DNA of 64,000 bases from Lingula anatina (lineage: Eukaryota > Brachiopoda > Lingulata > Lingulida > Lingulidae). Under the pieces are notes generated by a model. The model made no database searches. It was not told where the DNA came from and saw nothing but the letters and a program-made list of their open reading frames with translations. Every line of letters starts with the position of its first letter. Within the stretch, counting starts at the first letter, position 1. Positions 26,598-38,594 of the stretch are shown here, in pieces. Position numbers and translations under genes: made by a program. The stretch lies in the NCBI RefSeq assembly GCF_001039355.2, contig NW_019775903.1:107600-171599 (forward strand). The letters run 5' to 3'.

Positions 26598-28844
26598 CAA
26601 AAAAATCTCCTTTGGGGGACAGGGGGTTAGAAATGATTAACTCATGTTGTACTTTATTGAGTGATTGCAGTATAAGCATTCAACACATACTAACACCTCC
26701 CTTAATTCCTCTTCAGAAACAGGAGGTGCTAATGTATCTAGCAATACTCATATATACTTGACACCTACACTCTATCACAATAGATATGGTTGATTATCTG
26801 AATAGTTTCAAACAGGAATGGGTTTGCGGTGGTGATATACTGTTACAAGATTGCTTTTGCACAGTTTGCAAATATGAGTATTCTTTATGTCAGAATTATG
26901 AATTGCTGTCAAGTTTTTTATGAAGTTAGAATATTGAGAGATGACTTAAACTATATCACACAGCAAGAAATAGGAAGAAATATTAATAAATCAGTTGAAA
27001 TATTTATTAGTTATCAAATTGAAATTAACAAGAAAGCAATGGACAGATATTTCAATAGGTTTTATTTTGTTTTACATATTATTTTAGAATTAAGTTGCAG
27101 TTATTTCTTTGGTTAACTGCATAGCATAATTTTGAAGTTCAGTCATATATATTATGTGGGTTTTTGTTGTTACAGATTGTGTAAAGGCAAGTCATGTATC
27201 TTTCAAGCAGATTTACTTGTCTCTAGTTACTAGGCTTATCAGCAAATATCTTTATTATAAGTGAAAAAATAAATTCAGTTCCTACTTTCTGTAAAAAAAA
27301 AGGAAAAATAGAAAACTAGTATTATATTAGGAAATCAGCATGTGGTATGGATGAAATTGAAAGAATGAATGAAGTGGAACAATTAGATACCATACTTGGT
27401 AGATTCCATGTGAAATAACCATCTGTCATTCTTTGCCTGTTGCAGCTTATAATACATTAACATTGGATTTTGATATTTGTGTTTATTTATTCATGTGTGT
27501 CCCTTTCACCTCAGTTCACCAACCAAGAGCATGGTCTTAGATAATCAGATTTTAGCCAAAAACATTGGTTGATCTAATCAACATAACAGACTAACAAGGC
27601 AGTGGTGCCAATTGATTCTGAACACATATTTTGTCAGGCAAATGCAGCATTTCAACAGAAGAAAAGATGGAGTAAGGTTTTCCACATGTGGTTGTATTTA
27701 ATCCAAAATGTTGTTAAGATGATTTCTGAGTAATGTATTAAAAAGAAATCAGGAAAGATTGGCCATGACATATGTGTGTTGGAAAATAATATTCCTAATG
27801 GTAATGTGAATTTTTATTTAAAAAAAAAGATTTTGTTTCTTAGAACGAAAATAATGGAATATGGCAGATGTTTTAATGATATTACATCAATGTCCTTCAG
27901 TTTATTAAAAAAATATAGCTTTCATTAAATTTATAGTGATATATAAATGTTCTTTAAATTTTTTTCAACATTCCATTTTAACAAGTCATCTGATTGTTGT
28001 CTCTCTACAGCTACACTACACCACAGCCATACATAGCTTATCTTCCTGTCCATTTGCTGCAATTTGACTACCATGTGCTTTGGCTCCAAAAGACTTGTTT
28101 TGTCCAGGTGCATTCTTGATACCGATGCATCCTGCAGGGCATGGTTTAAAATTTGTGCATGTGCTATATCTATGGTGGTCTTGAATGACATATCATCTCT
28201 CAGTGGGACGTAGTTTTTATTCACACAAATTGGGTGTGGTCTCTTCGGGATTCGTTGTGATTCATTGCGTTTGATAAAAGGGTTGGTTTCCCTATTTAAT
28301 CCTATGGTCATGCTCTACTAAAACTGAAGGATACAGAACTACATGAATATCTCCTCTACCAGAGTCCACAGAATGAAAACTGTTTTGTCTGCTTGTAAGA
28401 AAAAAAAGCTTTACCATGCTCATCAGGGTATTTTCCAGTCAGCCTCTTCCTTCTATACATCGTTCAGACAGAGCAACCATCCAAACATCATTAACCAGCC
28501 TGCTATCCTATCTTTGAAGTTATCTTTCAAATCAAATTCATAAAGTCTATCAGGCTCCAGTGATTTAAAGCTGAGACTGTAAGATAACTGGCTAATGTAA
28601 TTGTTTTTAGTTTCTACTCTTATGATTGAAGACTTTTTGATATAATATGCATTATTTTACGAGGAATGTATGACTTGTTTCTTCTTTCAATGATTTTCTT
28701 ATAGTTGCTTTAATTGTGCAGTCAGTCAGCAAGTTGAATGGAAAAGAAATGTAGTGAGACCTATTCCCAAGGTGCATGCTGCCACTCCAGTGGGAACTGA
28801 CCACACAAGTTCAATTCTTCTGCCTGACTTTTTATGTACAGACC
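26598..28844. other. No gene recognised
   Basis: AT-rich sequence. A 126-codon minus-strand frame (27931-28311) has varied composition but no domain or splice support. A strong acceptor (TTGTTGTTACAG) near 27175 opens a 28-codon frame to a stop, with AATAAA soon after. This is suggestive but not enough to call. Confidence 0.4.
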
Positions 28845-28858
28845 ATATTGTTGCATCA

Positions 28859-28966
28859 TTGGGACCTTACATGGGGACAGGCCCAGCACATAGCCAGAGA
28901 CAGGGCCAAATGGAAAGAAGTGACTGTGGCCTTATGTCCCACGCGGGACGAAGAGCAATGATGATG
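28859..28966 (+). mobile_element. 5'-truncated LINE tail with 14-bp target duplication
   Basis: Identical copies of ATATTGTTGCATCA lie at 28845-28858 and 28967-28980. Between them is a 108-bp insert ending in an (ATG)n-type tail. Its only open frame encodes the text HIARDRAKWKEVTVALCP followed by TRDEEQ and a stop, which resembles the extreme C-terminus of non-LTR retrotransposon reverse transcriptases. The duplication, the simple 3' tail and the severe 5' truncation are the marks of target-primed reverse transcription. It is a dead fragment, and the exact clade is not determined. Confidence 0.72.
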
Positions 28967-28980
28967 ATATTGTTGCATCA

Positions 28981-31450
28981 CATAGAACTATGACCTGAGG
29001 TCTGTCAGTTTTGATACTGTCTTTGGTGTCAAGCTAACTAGAAAATTTTTTGACTTTTGTGATGCTAAAATACAACCAATCCCCCCACCCAATGTTGCTG
29101 TACTCTTGTGTGATAGGATGCATATAGGTTTTACTGGATTATTTCATGTTTTGAGTAATTTAGGTTATCAGTTCAGTTTTAATTAAGACTTAAGACATTG
29201 GTCTGTACATTTGGTGGCTATTACTTTTTTGTTGTTGTTGTTCCTGATGCTAGGATTTTCATATTTCTCCTTATACTTATTTTTCTTGTTTTTATTTGGT
29301 GTGTTTTGAAAAAAAGGATTTCTTTGAAAACTAATAAATGTGGGTGCAGGTTAAACCAGGTTAGTAATTGCATTTAAGTGCAGTGAAGAAACCAATAGAT
29401 GTCCATATTGCATGCACTTCAGGCCATTTCCAATAATACAAAATAAGTCTGTCTAAATTTAAAATGTCTTAGATTGGCAAACCATTATTTACATAGTTAC
29501 AATAAATGAAGCATATACACACTAGATTACTTTGATCTTTACATTACTTTTGTTTTATTTGTTTTGAACATTTGTACATAATCATGTTTAGTCACTATAA
29601 AGTGCATTTTTTTAGTTTGTATGTGTGATTGCTTTAATCACTCAGATGTTTTAAGACATAGAATCTAAGCCATGATTCTGTTTTCAGAAATTAATCTAAT
29701 CCATCATGAATTGTTCAGTGTGTCACTTGAAAAATGTATTTTACAGATTTACTTGAAAAGGGGGGGATAATATAAGTATCTTAGTTATGTAGGTTTTGAA
29801 GATTTTCTTCTCAAAACTATGCTTGGCTCTAGAAGTTTAGCTTATTTACAGGGTGAGTGTTTCTCACTTATGGATGTATAAACTACTCTTAACTAACTTT
29901 TTAGCACGTCTTCATAATTCTAGGTCAGCAATGCAAAGGTTACTTTGAGAAATGTGTCTTTTTTCAATTTTTACAGCAATCATGATTTAAACTACATCAA
30001 GGTATTAGTAAGGTAATGTCTCAAGGTGCCAGATATTGAATGCTCCAGTTCTTCTCAGAAAATACATTTCTTCTAAGATAAACAAGGAATTATGATTTAC
30101 CCCCATACTGGATCAAATGTCTAAAACCAAGTCAATGGCCTTCTTCTGGTAAACTGATGTTGAAATGTCATCAGTGGCATGTGGTGACGACCTATGTGGG
30201 AAGTCATCCAGGACCAGGTTTTACAGGTGGTGACACCCATGACAATTCAACCTTGGTTAAATTGAAAAAGGCCTTAAACATTAATTTTAAACATATGATC
30301 CAGTAAGAGAGTAAGCCATTTTTTATATTCCTATCTTAAATTTAATTTACAACCACTGAATAAGTCAAAACGTCTTGATGACATTTTTCCTGACTTATCA
30401 CCAACACTGCTTAACATTAAGGATAAAACATTGTCAAACAACATTTAAAGCGCTTATGGATGCAATCAAGGCACATGACTTCTTGCTGCTTACACTTCAT
30501 GTATGCTAACAAGGGGTGTGTATTGTTATTGTCAGTAACTACCAGGATAGGACTTGCCTCTATTATTACACTGCTTATTATAATAAGACACCTGCATGTT
30601 ATAACCCACCTGCATATTATTCATAATTAGTGTTTTAATACGCTACTAATTATACATAATACCTAAAATGTTGGCCTTTTTCTCTCAAATTGCTCGCATT
30701 AAGTATTGTCAAGAATATGTAATGCTGCAGGTTAACAAGTCTAATGGAAGCATCGGGCACGTGAAGGACTGGGAGAAAATCATTACTTGTGTTTTAACTT
30801 CCTGCAGATCCATAATTGACACATTGACGGCAATTTGTTCATCATCAAAATCTCAAGTGGTGGTGTCCCTGGATGTCTTTTCTTATTGTGGTGCAATCTA
30901 GGCATACTGTTAAATTGTTGACCTGCAAATGAGAATTAGTATTGAAAGAACCTGACGGCTCTGTATCCAGGCAAACCGCCTACTCCAAAGGTATAATGAT
31001 CTCAACATCAAATCACACATTTTGCACCATAGAATTGTTTTTGTGACATCTGAAAGACCTAATAGAAAGACTGTCTCTGCCAGCTTCAACACTAACCTCA
31101 GACTGACATCAGGTTTTTTTTTTTTATCGAATACATTTTAATTAGAACCTAAGACGGCTTTTGATGAATATATATTTTAGTAGTTAGTCTATGGTATAAT
31201 GAAACCATTTGGCTCATACTGCAAAGCCTGTGTTACCTTTTAATTAACCTGTCCAGTGACCAGAGAGGTGCTAGCCTAATACTGGGACTCATCAATTCAC
31301 CAAGCTTCTACTTTCTAAAGTTAAAGCTATTTTTCTTTCATTTACCCCATTTTCTAAATTTGGCTTATATCACTACAGGCAACCTCGCCGAGGTAAGCGT
31401 GTTCATAATTTGAACATGGACCCTCCTATGTTTCACTCATCGTATGTGTA
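28981..31450. other. No gene recognised
   Basis: AT-rich sequence with small frames only. The 77-codon frame at 30668-30901 is not supported by motifs. Confidence 0.45.
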
Positions 31451-31458
31451 CTATGAGT

Positions 31459-31729
31459 GCATTCAGAACAGATAAACCATGGTCTAACTGATCCGCCAAC
31501 TAAATTGGGCCGACCCCACCTCAAAAGTGATGCTGCTAATTCACATTGGTCTCCCCGCCTCCACAAGCGTCATTAAACAAATTAAATCTCAGCTCGTAGG
31601 TTTAATTGCAATGGCCCATGTGGTGGTGGGAGGACCATCATGGAATAAGCGGCATCACTTTTGAAGTGGGGTCGGCCATATTTAGTCGGGTAATCAGTTA
31701 GTCCTCGGATCATCTGTTCTGAATGCGTC
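31459..31729. mobile_element. Inverted-repeat element with candidate 8-bp target duplication
   Basis: CTATGAGT occurs at 31451-31458 and 31730-31737. Between the copies, GCATTCAGAACAG at the left pairs with CTGTTCTGAATGC at the right. The complementarity continues inward over about 85 bp, including TCAAAAGTGATGC against GCATCACTTTTGA. The right end has three extra bases (GTC) before the duplication, so one end may be trimmed. An 8-bp duplication fits hAT-type elements. No open frame is present. Confidence 0.6.
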
Positions 31730-31737
31730 CTATGAGT

Positions 31738-33660
31738 ACAGGGCTAATGCTAGTCCAATTCATCTCCTTGGTTTGCCTTATATCACCTCATATCTCAGTC
31801 TGATGATCACTTCTATGCTAACCCTTCCCTAACTCATTCATCTTGTTCATTTTTATCGTTGAAATGCAGTTGATCTATGTTAGTTATCAATGGATTCTCT
31901 GTATAGAGTAAATGCTGGCATGTTATCTCTAAGAAAAATATTCTGTTTATTTTTGTATCCATTGACTCATTACTATGATGTTTATGTATATTAATTGGTT
32001 ATCTTTATGGAAGTTGAGCAGCCAATCTTTGAATTTTTTTTCACTCCATACCTATTCCTCCTCCATCCCTCTCTCAGCCCAACCTCAGTAAGTTTTAATT
32101 ACCAGATTTGAACAGCAAATGTGCTTAGCACTGATGAAAATGTTTTAATGATTCTTGGTGAATGATATGTATTAGTTTATGAATGGCAGGACATATTTAA
32201 TGTCATCTTTGTTTGATTTGTCATGAGTGATGGCAGTTTTTTATAATTGAAATTTTTAATAAGTATGTAGCTAAATAAAAACAATGGTTACCACTCACCT
32301 AATGCAATTTGAGGTACTTGATCTCTCCCTTTCTACCATGTTGCCTGCTTTGAACCAGTTCAGTATCAATTAAATATTTTCTTCTAGTCTAATTCCAGTT
32401 GTGTGTGTGTGTGTGTGCATGTGTGTGTGCACTAATTTTGCATTTGATTACCCACTGTATAACCTCCTAAAAAGAACATCAATAATGTAAAAACACAATA
32501 TCAGGGATGAACATTCATGCATTTCTTGATGATGTATTTTTTATAAACAAACTCATGATCAAGTATTTTTAAACAAGAAATTCACAGATACATGTATTTA
32601 TGTTGATAATTTTACTTTACAGCAGTCGGATCCAAAATTTGGCTAAAGTGATGCATTCATTACTGCACTGTACATAGAGGTAGTCAAACCCATTTTCATA
32701 GGATGCTCTTTTAGGCAAGAGTGGTAATTGAATTTATTTTGAAGATGCATATTAAGTACATATGTCAAATTAGTGCCGCTAAATGAGACCAAATGCCAAC
32801 ACAGTGTTTCAAATAGTATAACCTGAGAAATATCGCAGAGTTTTGTAATCATTTTTCCAGAAAAAAAAATTAACATATTTCCTGCTTACTTTCCATGCCT
32901 TACAGGAGGGAGAATAAGTAGGTTAAATCTATTACCAGAAACTGACAATGATGCAGTTTTAAAGTCTTTTTATGGGGGGGGGGGTATTTGTATTGTGTGA
33001 GAAATGAGTACTCATAATTTATATATGTTGCAGAGTACTTACTTTTGCTTCATATACACCTTTAAGTCATTAATTTTTAAAAAGACAGATATTATATAAT
33101 GTTTTATTTAATAATATATCAGTAGTATACCAGTATGTCCCTATTGGCAGACTTAATTGATATGGGTTATGTGGGCCTTAAGGACATCAAGAATTGTTCA
33201 GAGGACCATAAAGAAGTGGCTATAAAAACTCTGCTATTTACATTTTAAACATTTGTGCTACATTTGCAGAAGGCTGTATAGATGTTTCTGAACTACAGAT
33301 GATTATATCTTTCCCTACTATATGTAATGGTAAACACTTTTTTTCTGCTAAATTTCCTTATTTCCTTCAAGTGCTCAAATGATCAATGAATCTATAGACA
33401 CTAACATGTCCACTAAAACAAGAATGAATACCAGTTCATCATTGAGTAATAGTGTGATTTGAATTACCAGTTCCACTCAAATCAATAAAGAAAATGTATT
33501 TCCAAAACTGCTGATTACTTTGCCTATTACTTGATTTGTTCATATTCACATACTGATTTGCTTTTGTTTAAAATGTCAAAATGAAGTATATACTTAAGCT
33601 TTCAATAAAACAACACATCTTCCTATTAGTCAGTTGGTATTTTCAAGCATGCATTTGCCA
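31738..33660. other. No gene recognised; (GT)n tract
   Basis: AT-rich sequence with a GT-rich microsatellite at about 32400-32430 and a poly-G run near 32976-32984. There is a strong minus-strand donor (TTAG/GTGAGT) near 32297 without an open exon in front of it. Confidence 0.45.
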
Positions 33661-33960
33661 TTATATCATTTTTATGGATAGACTCTATTTGTCTGTATAG
33701 ATTTAGCCATCATTTGTGGCTGCTGGAAGTGTTTGGTTTTGTTGTTATGCACATAACATTGCATCATAATTGACAAAAAACATTTTGTGCACATTCATCT
33801 TTTCATTCATCATTAGCAGAGCTGTTTTAATGCTATTGCTTCTATCAGTGTTGTCATTTATGTGTCTGTCCATTTGACAGCATTGCTGACTTGTTTCATT
33901 AATTTTTTCTGAAAGCCTTTCACCGTCATATTTAAAATGATTCTGTTGTTATCACCACCG
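33661..33960. repeat. Fragment of the dispersed TGTCTGT-rich repeat
   Basis: It contains TTTGTCTGTATAGATTTAGC, a CATTTTGTGCACATTCAT segment and GTCTGTCCATTTGACAGC. All have close counterparts at about 3055-3100 and 43720-44360. Non-coding. Confidence 0.45.
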
Positions 33961-35628
33961 TTACTTTCATCCTTCTCCATCCAGCAATACAGCCGCATAA
34001 ATCAGTTCACACCTAATCTGAACCCTGAAGATTATTTTTGGTGATTTTATTCTGAGTGCCCATAAACACAACAGATGGTGTTATTGTTGCCAATAATCCA
34101 TACATAGAATGAAAAGTTGTGATATGAGCATAATGTTAAAGGTCCCTATGCAGTAGTAATGAAACTTCCCTGTCAATACATATCATAATGTACATTGTCA
34201 AGCTTGATTACACTGCAGTACATTATTGGATAAAGTAACTGTAGACTAGGCTCAGAGTGACTAACAGGCACATTAGAAAGGATGTCACAATCAATAATTG
34301 GGTTTAAATAATATTGATTAGTATACACTCTTTCCCAAACCCCTACAAAAACAATAGACAGAAGTTGAACCTTAAATAGCAAACCACACCACTGAGAAGA
34401 TCCATCCCTGAAAGGCATAAATGTTATGTTTTTAAAATCCCACTCTTTATTGTTAATCAGAGAGTACTCAGAGAGTAGAATTCTCCATCAACCAAATGAT
34501 AATAAAATTATTTTGATAAATATTAAGAAAGGAAGAAAGGATGATGTTGAATCTATTAATAATTTTCTCTTTTTAGTATCTATCTATCCTGAAATTTCAT
34601 TAAAATCTTTGAAGAACTTTTAGAAGTCTACCAATAGAGCACTAATAAAGAGATAAACCAAATTCTTATAAACACATTATCTCTTTTGTTTGTAGGTAAT
34701 TAAAATTTACTTGAAATATGTTTGTTCTTGTTTTACAGGACTGGTCAGGTTACAAATTACACACATTGCACTTCTCTCTCCACAAAAAGAACTGAACGTT
34801 TAAAAAAATGTTTAAAAATTTGAAATTGTGTTTATCAATCTTTTTAGCGTAGCACGTGTGGTATATACACTTCTTAGCTTTTGGGCAGTTTTGACTAAAA
34901 TAAGCATACCAAAGTGAGACAGTCCACTAAATATTTGTCTCAACACCTTGTGCTTTTATACCAACAGTCTACTTTTATTCATTCTTCCAAAAACATTTCA
35001 GGTTAAGGGATGGTCAGTTTTAAGTTACTGCTTGATTAAGAATATAAAAAATATACAGTTATTTTATAAACCATGAATTTTAACAGCGGTATGTGTTGGC
35101 TTATCTTCAGAATAGCTAAAAGTTTAGTTTGATTTGTATGGGCATACAGTGACTAATTTTTTTTCTGAATGTTCAGCATAAAAAACTTTCTAGTAGTTCA
35201 AATGCAATTGGCAAGAACCAAGATAGCACGGTACCCATTGGTACTGGTAGAAGTTAATGTTGGTACTCGTAACTGTCAATTTAGATAAAATATAAAAGCA
35301 GCAGTGAAAATTGGTCAGCACTTGTTGTACTGAGGAATCCTGCTGTAGCCTAAGAAGCAAAAACAGTTGTGGAAACAGTTGTTAATTTATTTGATGGTAT
35401 GTGTAGTACATGTGTATTAACATGTTTGTTTATGAAGCCAAACATATTGTTGATTATAGTAGCAGCTGTGCTGAAAATACAACAATAACCATGTTTCTAA
35501 TACATACATTTTCCATTTTGTTATTGAGAAAATAATAACTTAATGGTTTGAGTAAATTTCCTGTAACATTTTGTTGAAAGGTTTTTCTTATTGTTTCTTT
35601 TTTTTACTGAAGAAGCAAAGATACAATA
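33961..35628. other. No gene recognised
   Basis: AT-rich sequence. A strong plus-strand acceptor (CTTGTTTTACAG) at about 34738 is followed by short frames in two phases. It could be a terminal exon, but nothing distinguishes the phases. Confidence 0.4.
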
Positions 35629-35795
35629 CAGCGGCGGATCCAGAGATATTTTCTGACAGTCTTCCATATTATCTTTGTTGCGCCATCCCCCATTTTTGAC
35701 CGTCTTCCGACAGAAATATTAGATACCCGTCAATGTAAACTTGAAAATCTGACCGTCTTCCGGAAGACCCAGAAGACGGCCTAAATCCGCCCCTG
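35629..35795. mobile_element. hAT-like MITE fragment
   Basis: The left end CAGCGGCGGATC and the right end GATTTAGG-type complement (plus-strand CTAAATCCGCCCCTG) form an inverted pair close to the CAGGGGCGGATCCAG termini common in animal hAT elements. Internal GACCGTCTTCC text occurs in repeated and inverted form. Both flanks carry CAATA, but a clean 8-bp duplication is not visible. Confidence 0.5.
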
Positions 35796-35865
35796 CAATA
35801 TTAGAAAAAAAAAACAAAAATCAAGTGATAATGAAGAGCTAATATATATTATAGATATATCTTAC

Positions 35866-35930
35866 CTCAGTTCGTCCGTTATTAATTCTCTTCAGTTTAT
35901 TCTTCAGAACGTGATCTGTCATGACAACAT
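35866..35930 (-). CDS. Candidate host exon, unrecognised protein
   Basis: The minus-strand acceptor TTTTTTCCAG precedes a 65-nt segment that ends ACTGAG before GTAAGA. It enters with two bases of a split codon and leaves in phase 0, encoding 21 residues beginning VVMTDHVLKNKLKRINNG. The other two frames are closed by stops. Its entry phase matches the exit of the candidate exon at 36627-36677 when that exon uses its upstream donor. Splice sites and composition are good, but the protein family is not recognised. Confidence 0.35.
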
Positions 35931-36626
35931 CTGGAAAAAAATGAAGAAACACATATGTACAAAGTGATTAACCGCAAAAGCTTCATATCAGTGTTGTTAA
36001 TCTTGTTCCTGACCAGACTTCTATAAGTGTTACCTTGGAAAGAACACTTGTTTAAGGCCTGGTTATTTCCATCAGCATTGCACAGCTAACTGCAGCCGAC
36101 AATTTGAAAACATGATCAGCTAGTTGTTAGGCCACTATTTACGGCTGACAGAAAGCTGATTTTGACTCAATCATTGAAGCAGCAATCTTATTTCACTGGA
36201 GATGATTATCCCCTTCTCTTTTTTGCTAACCCTTCAATTTTTCAGAAATGTCAGCCTCTCTTGGGTCATGGTACAAGTAATAACTCAGTCGAAACCATAC
36301 TTAAGGCAAGAATCGGGGAAAAATATTCAATCTAATAACCCATCAATGTGTTCTTGTAATCTCTGGCATGTGGGGGCTTCGGGCGGCTAGAGATTTAGCT
36401 TAATATGCTGGTACTGACAATTGAGGTAGTAATATGTTGTTGCTCTGTTCGATTACGTGGGTTACTGAAAATGGTGACCTTTTTAGCACGTTTCCTCAAC
36501 AACTTACCCAACAGTCAGATGTATTGCACTACCCCTATATCTCTATACCACCTGATTTTATAGCAACCAGTGTCACCTAACCCAAGGCCTGCTTGGTTCT
36601 AGCGAGATTACAGCTTACCTGCTTAC

Positions 36627-36677
36627 AGAGCGTCTGCCACAAAAAGCAGAGGCTCTCACAGATATTGTATAAATAAC
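36627..36677 (-). CDS. Candidate host exon with tandem donor sites
   Basis: The acceptor TTTTCCCAG leads into an open segment encoding YLYNICESLCFLWQTL. Two donors lie eight bases apart (GTAAGC, AG, GTAAGC). The upstream one ends the exon at 36627 and leaves in phase 1, which fits the entry phase of the exon at 35866-35930. The downstream one would end it at 36619 in phase 0. The segment is rich in hydrophobic residues. It is short, so chance openness is possible. Confidence 0.25.
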
Positions 36678-37518
36678 CTGGGAAAACATATGCTCTGATC
36701 TAAGTTAATAATGTCTGTGTATTGATGTTGTTTGGTTTAGAGACTTTGTTACCAAGAATATTGGTATTTCATTACATAATCTGCCAAACAGTTGTTTTTG
36801 GTGCTAATGAAACAAAATTGGAAATCTCTCAAGTTCTCGGTAAACTTTCTTTGAAAGTGTTCTTAGAAATATGGGGCGTCCTTTTCCTGTTGGATAACAT
36901 TTAATTGCCATTTTAGTCGTGTATAGATTAACAGTTACACCTCAAACAATAACAGAATAGTTAGGTCTCAAACAACAACAGAATAACATGACGTTCTACG
37001 CTTCAAGATGCATTAGATACAATTTCCTATATTTAACTTAGATAACATAAGCATCAAATTTTATCTCAAGACATTTCCATTAAATGAACAAAAACAGTCG
37101 GGAGACCAAATAAAGACTGTAAAAACAAAGCCATTAAGTGTACTTTTGCAAGTGGCTGTGTCGCTTATCTGGCCCTTTTGACAAATTATAGTACAAAGGA
37201 AGTTTAGATCTCATTATGTGATACCACCTACTGCATTTTTTACCAGGAAGAGCTGATTGAGAAAGCTAGCCCATGTATTATTTATTTGTGTACTAAGTCA
37301 TTCATTAATATTTCAAGACTAACTTTGTTGGTTTTTTTTTTCTTTTTTGTTGTATTGATCTTTGCAGAAAAACCTTTTTGTTTCCTTTAAGTTATTACAT
37401 ACTGCTAATTGAGCTTTATATTTAAGTGTCAAGTGTTTAATTTATTTTGACTGCTTAACACAGGAAAAACAATCCTCCTAGCTGAATGTCTTTGGCCAGA
37501 TTGCCTGATTATTCTTAC
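36678..37518. other. No gene recognised
   Basis: AT-rich sequence, possibly intronic if the candidate minus-strand exons on either side are real. No supported feature. Confidence 0.35.
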
Positions 37519-37567
37519 TTGGAACCTGTTCCACAAGAAGAAAAAGCACTTTAGCCAGAAAATTGCT
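37519..37567 (-). CDS. Candidate small host exon, hydrophobic
   Basis: The acceptor CTTGAAATTCAG and the donor GTAAGA bound 49 nt that read SNFLAKVLFLLVEQVP in phase 0 and exit in phase 1. This is compatible with the entry of the exon at 36627-36677. It looks like part of a membrane segment. It is the weakest of the three linked candidates on its own. Confidence 0.18.
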
Positions 37568-38159
37568 CTGAATTTCAAGGCAAAGATTTTAGTTTAACCC
37601 AAGATAAATCAGAAACAACCCAGTCATGTTTTAACATTGTACCTGTTTTATATCCAGAAATACATGGTTAATGTTTTGGACAACAAAACTTATTTCATTT
37701 AAGTCGACTGCTATATAGCTGGTGTATCTTGAACTGAAGCAGGCCAAAATTTTGGTCTAGCTATTTGCCAGCTTTCTTTTGTGATATTAGCTGTTGAAAA
37801 AACTCTGGATTAACAACAGAATGTGTAGAATGGACCCATTTGTTCAAGATATGTTTGGTAATAGTGATACATTTTTTACAGTGCCAAAGTATTTACTTGA
37901 CAATGTATATTATTTGACAAACCCATTGACCAGTTAATACATAGAAAAACCATGCTACATAAACCCTTCCAACTTTCTTAACTCGAGGAGATGATAATAG
38001 ATCTTTCTAAACCTAAATGTTTATCCAGAACTTCTGCAACAGTTGAATGTTTTACAAACTTTTTTAATTATAAATACTTGTATGTATTTGTGTACTTTTC
38101 ATTGTTATGTACAAACACATTGTACATGCATTTAGGTTTCTATCTAAATTATATATATA

Positions 38160-38516
38160 NNNNNNNNNNNNNNNNNNNNNNNNNNNNNNNNNNNNNNNNN
38201 NNNNNNNNNNNNNNNNNNNNNNNNNNNNNNNNNNNNNNNNNNNNNNNNNNNNNNNNNNNNNNNNNNNNNNNNNNNNNNNNNNNNNNNNNNNNNNNNNNNN
38301 NNNNNNNNNNNNNNNNNNNNNNNNNNNNNNNNNNNNNNNNNNNNNNNNNNNNNNNNNNNNNNNNNNNNNNNNNNNNNNNNNNNNNNNNNNNNNNNNNNNN
38401 NNNNNNNNNNNNNNNNNNNNNNNNNNNNNNNNNNNNNNNNNNNNNNNNNNNNNNNNNNNNNNNNNNNNNNNNNNNNNNNNNNNNNNNNNNNNNNNNNNNN
38501 NNNNNNNNNNNNNNNN
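38160..38516. other. Assembly gap (357 N)
   Basis: A run of N preceded by ATATATATA and followed by a long (TA)n tract, so the gap most likely lies inside one microsatellite. Confidence 0.95.

Positions 38517-38517
<1 letters not shown>

Positions 38518-38589
<72 letters not shown>
38518..38589. repeat. (TA)n microsatellite next to the gap
   Basis: About 36 TA units. Tyr-Ile frames spanning it and the gap are artefacts. Confidence 0.95.

Positions 38590-38594
<5 letters not shown>

Noticed and set aside
27177-27263. Plus-strand acceptor, 28 codons to a stop, then AATAAA
   Set aside because: Suggestive order of signals, but the peptide is simple in composition and no partner exon was found.
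27931-28311. 126-codon minus-strand frame
   Set aside because: Its length is near the chance expectation for 64 kb of six-frame AT-rich sequence, with no motif, promoter or splice support.
34741-34794. Plus-strand acceptor with two alternative short terminal frames
   Set aside because: A good acceptor, but neither frame stands out and no upstream exon was found.
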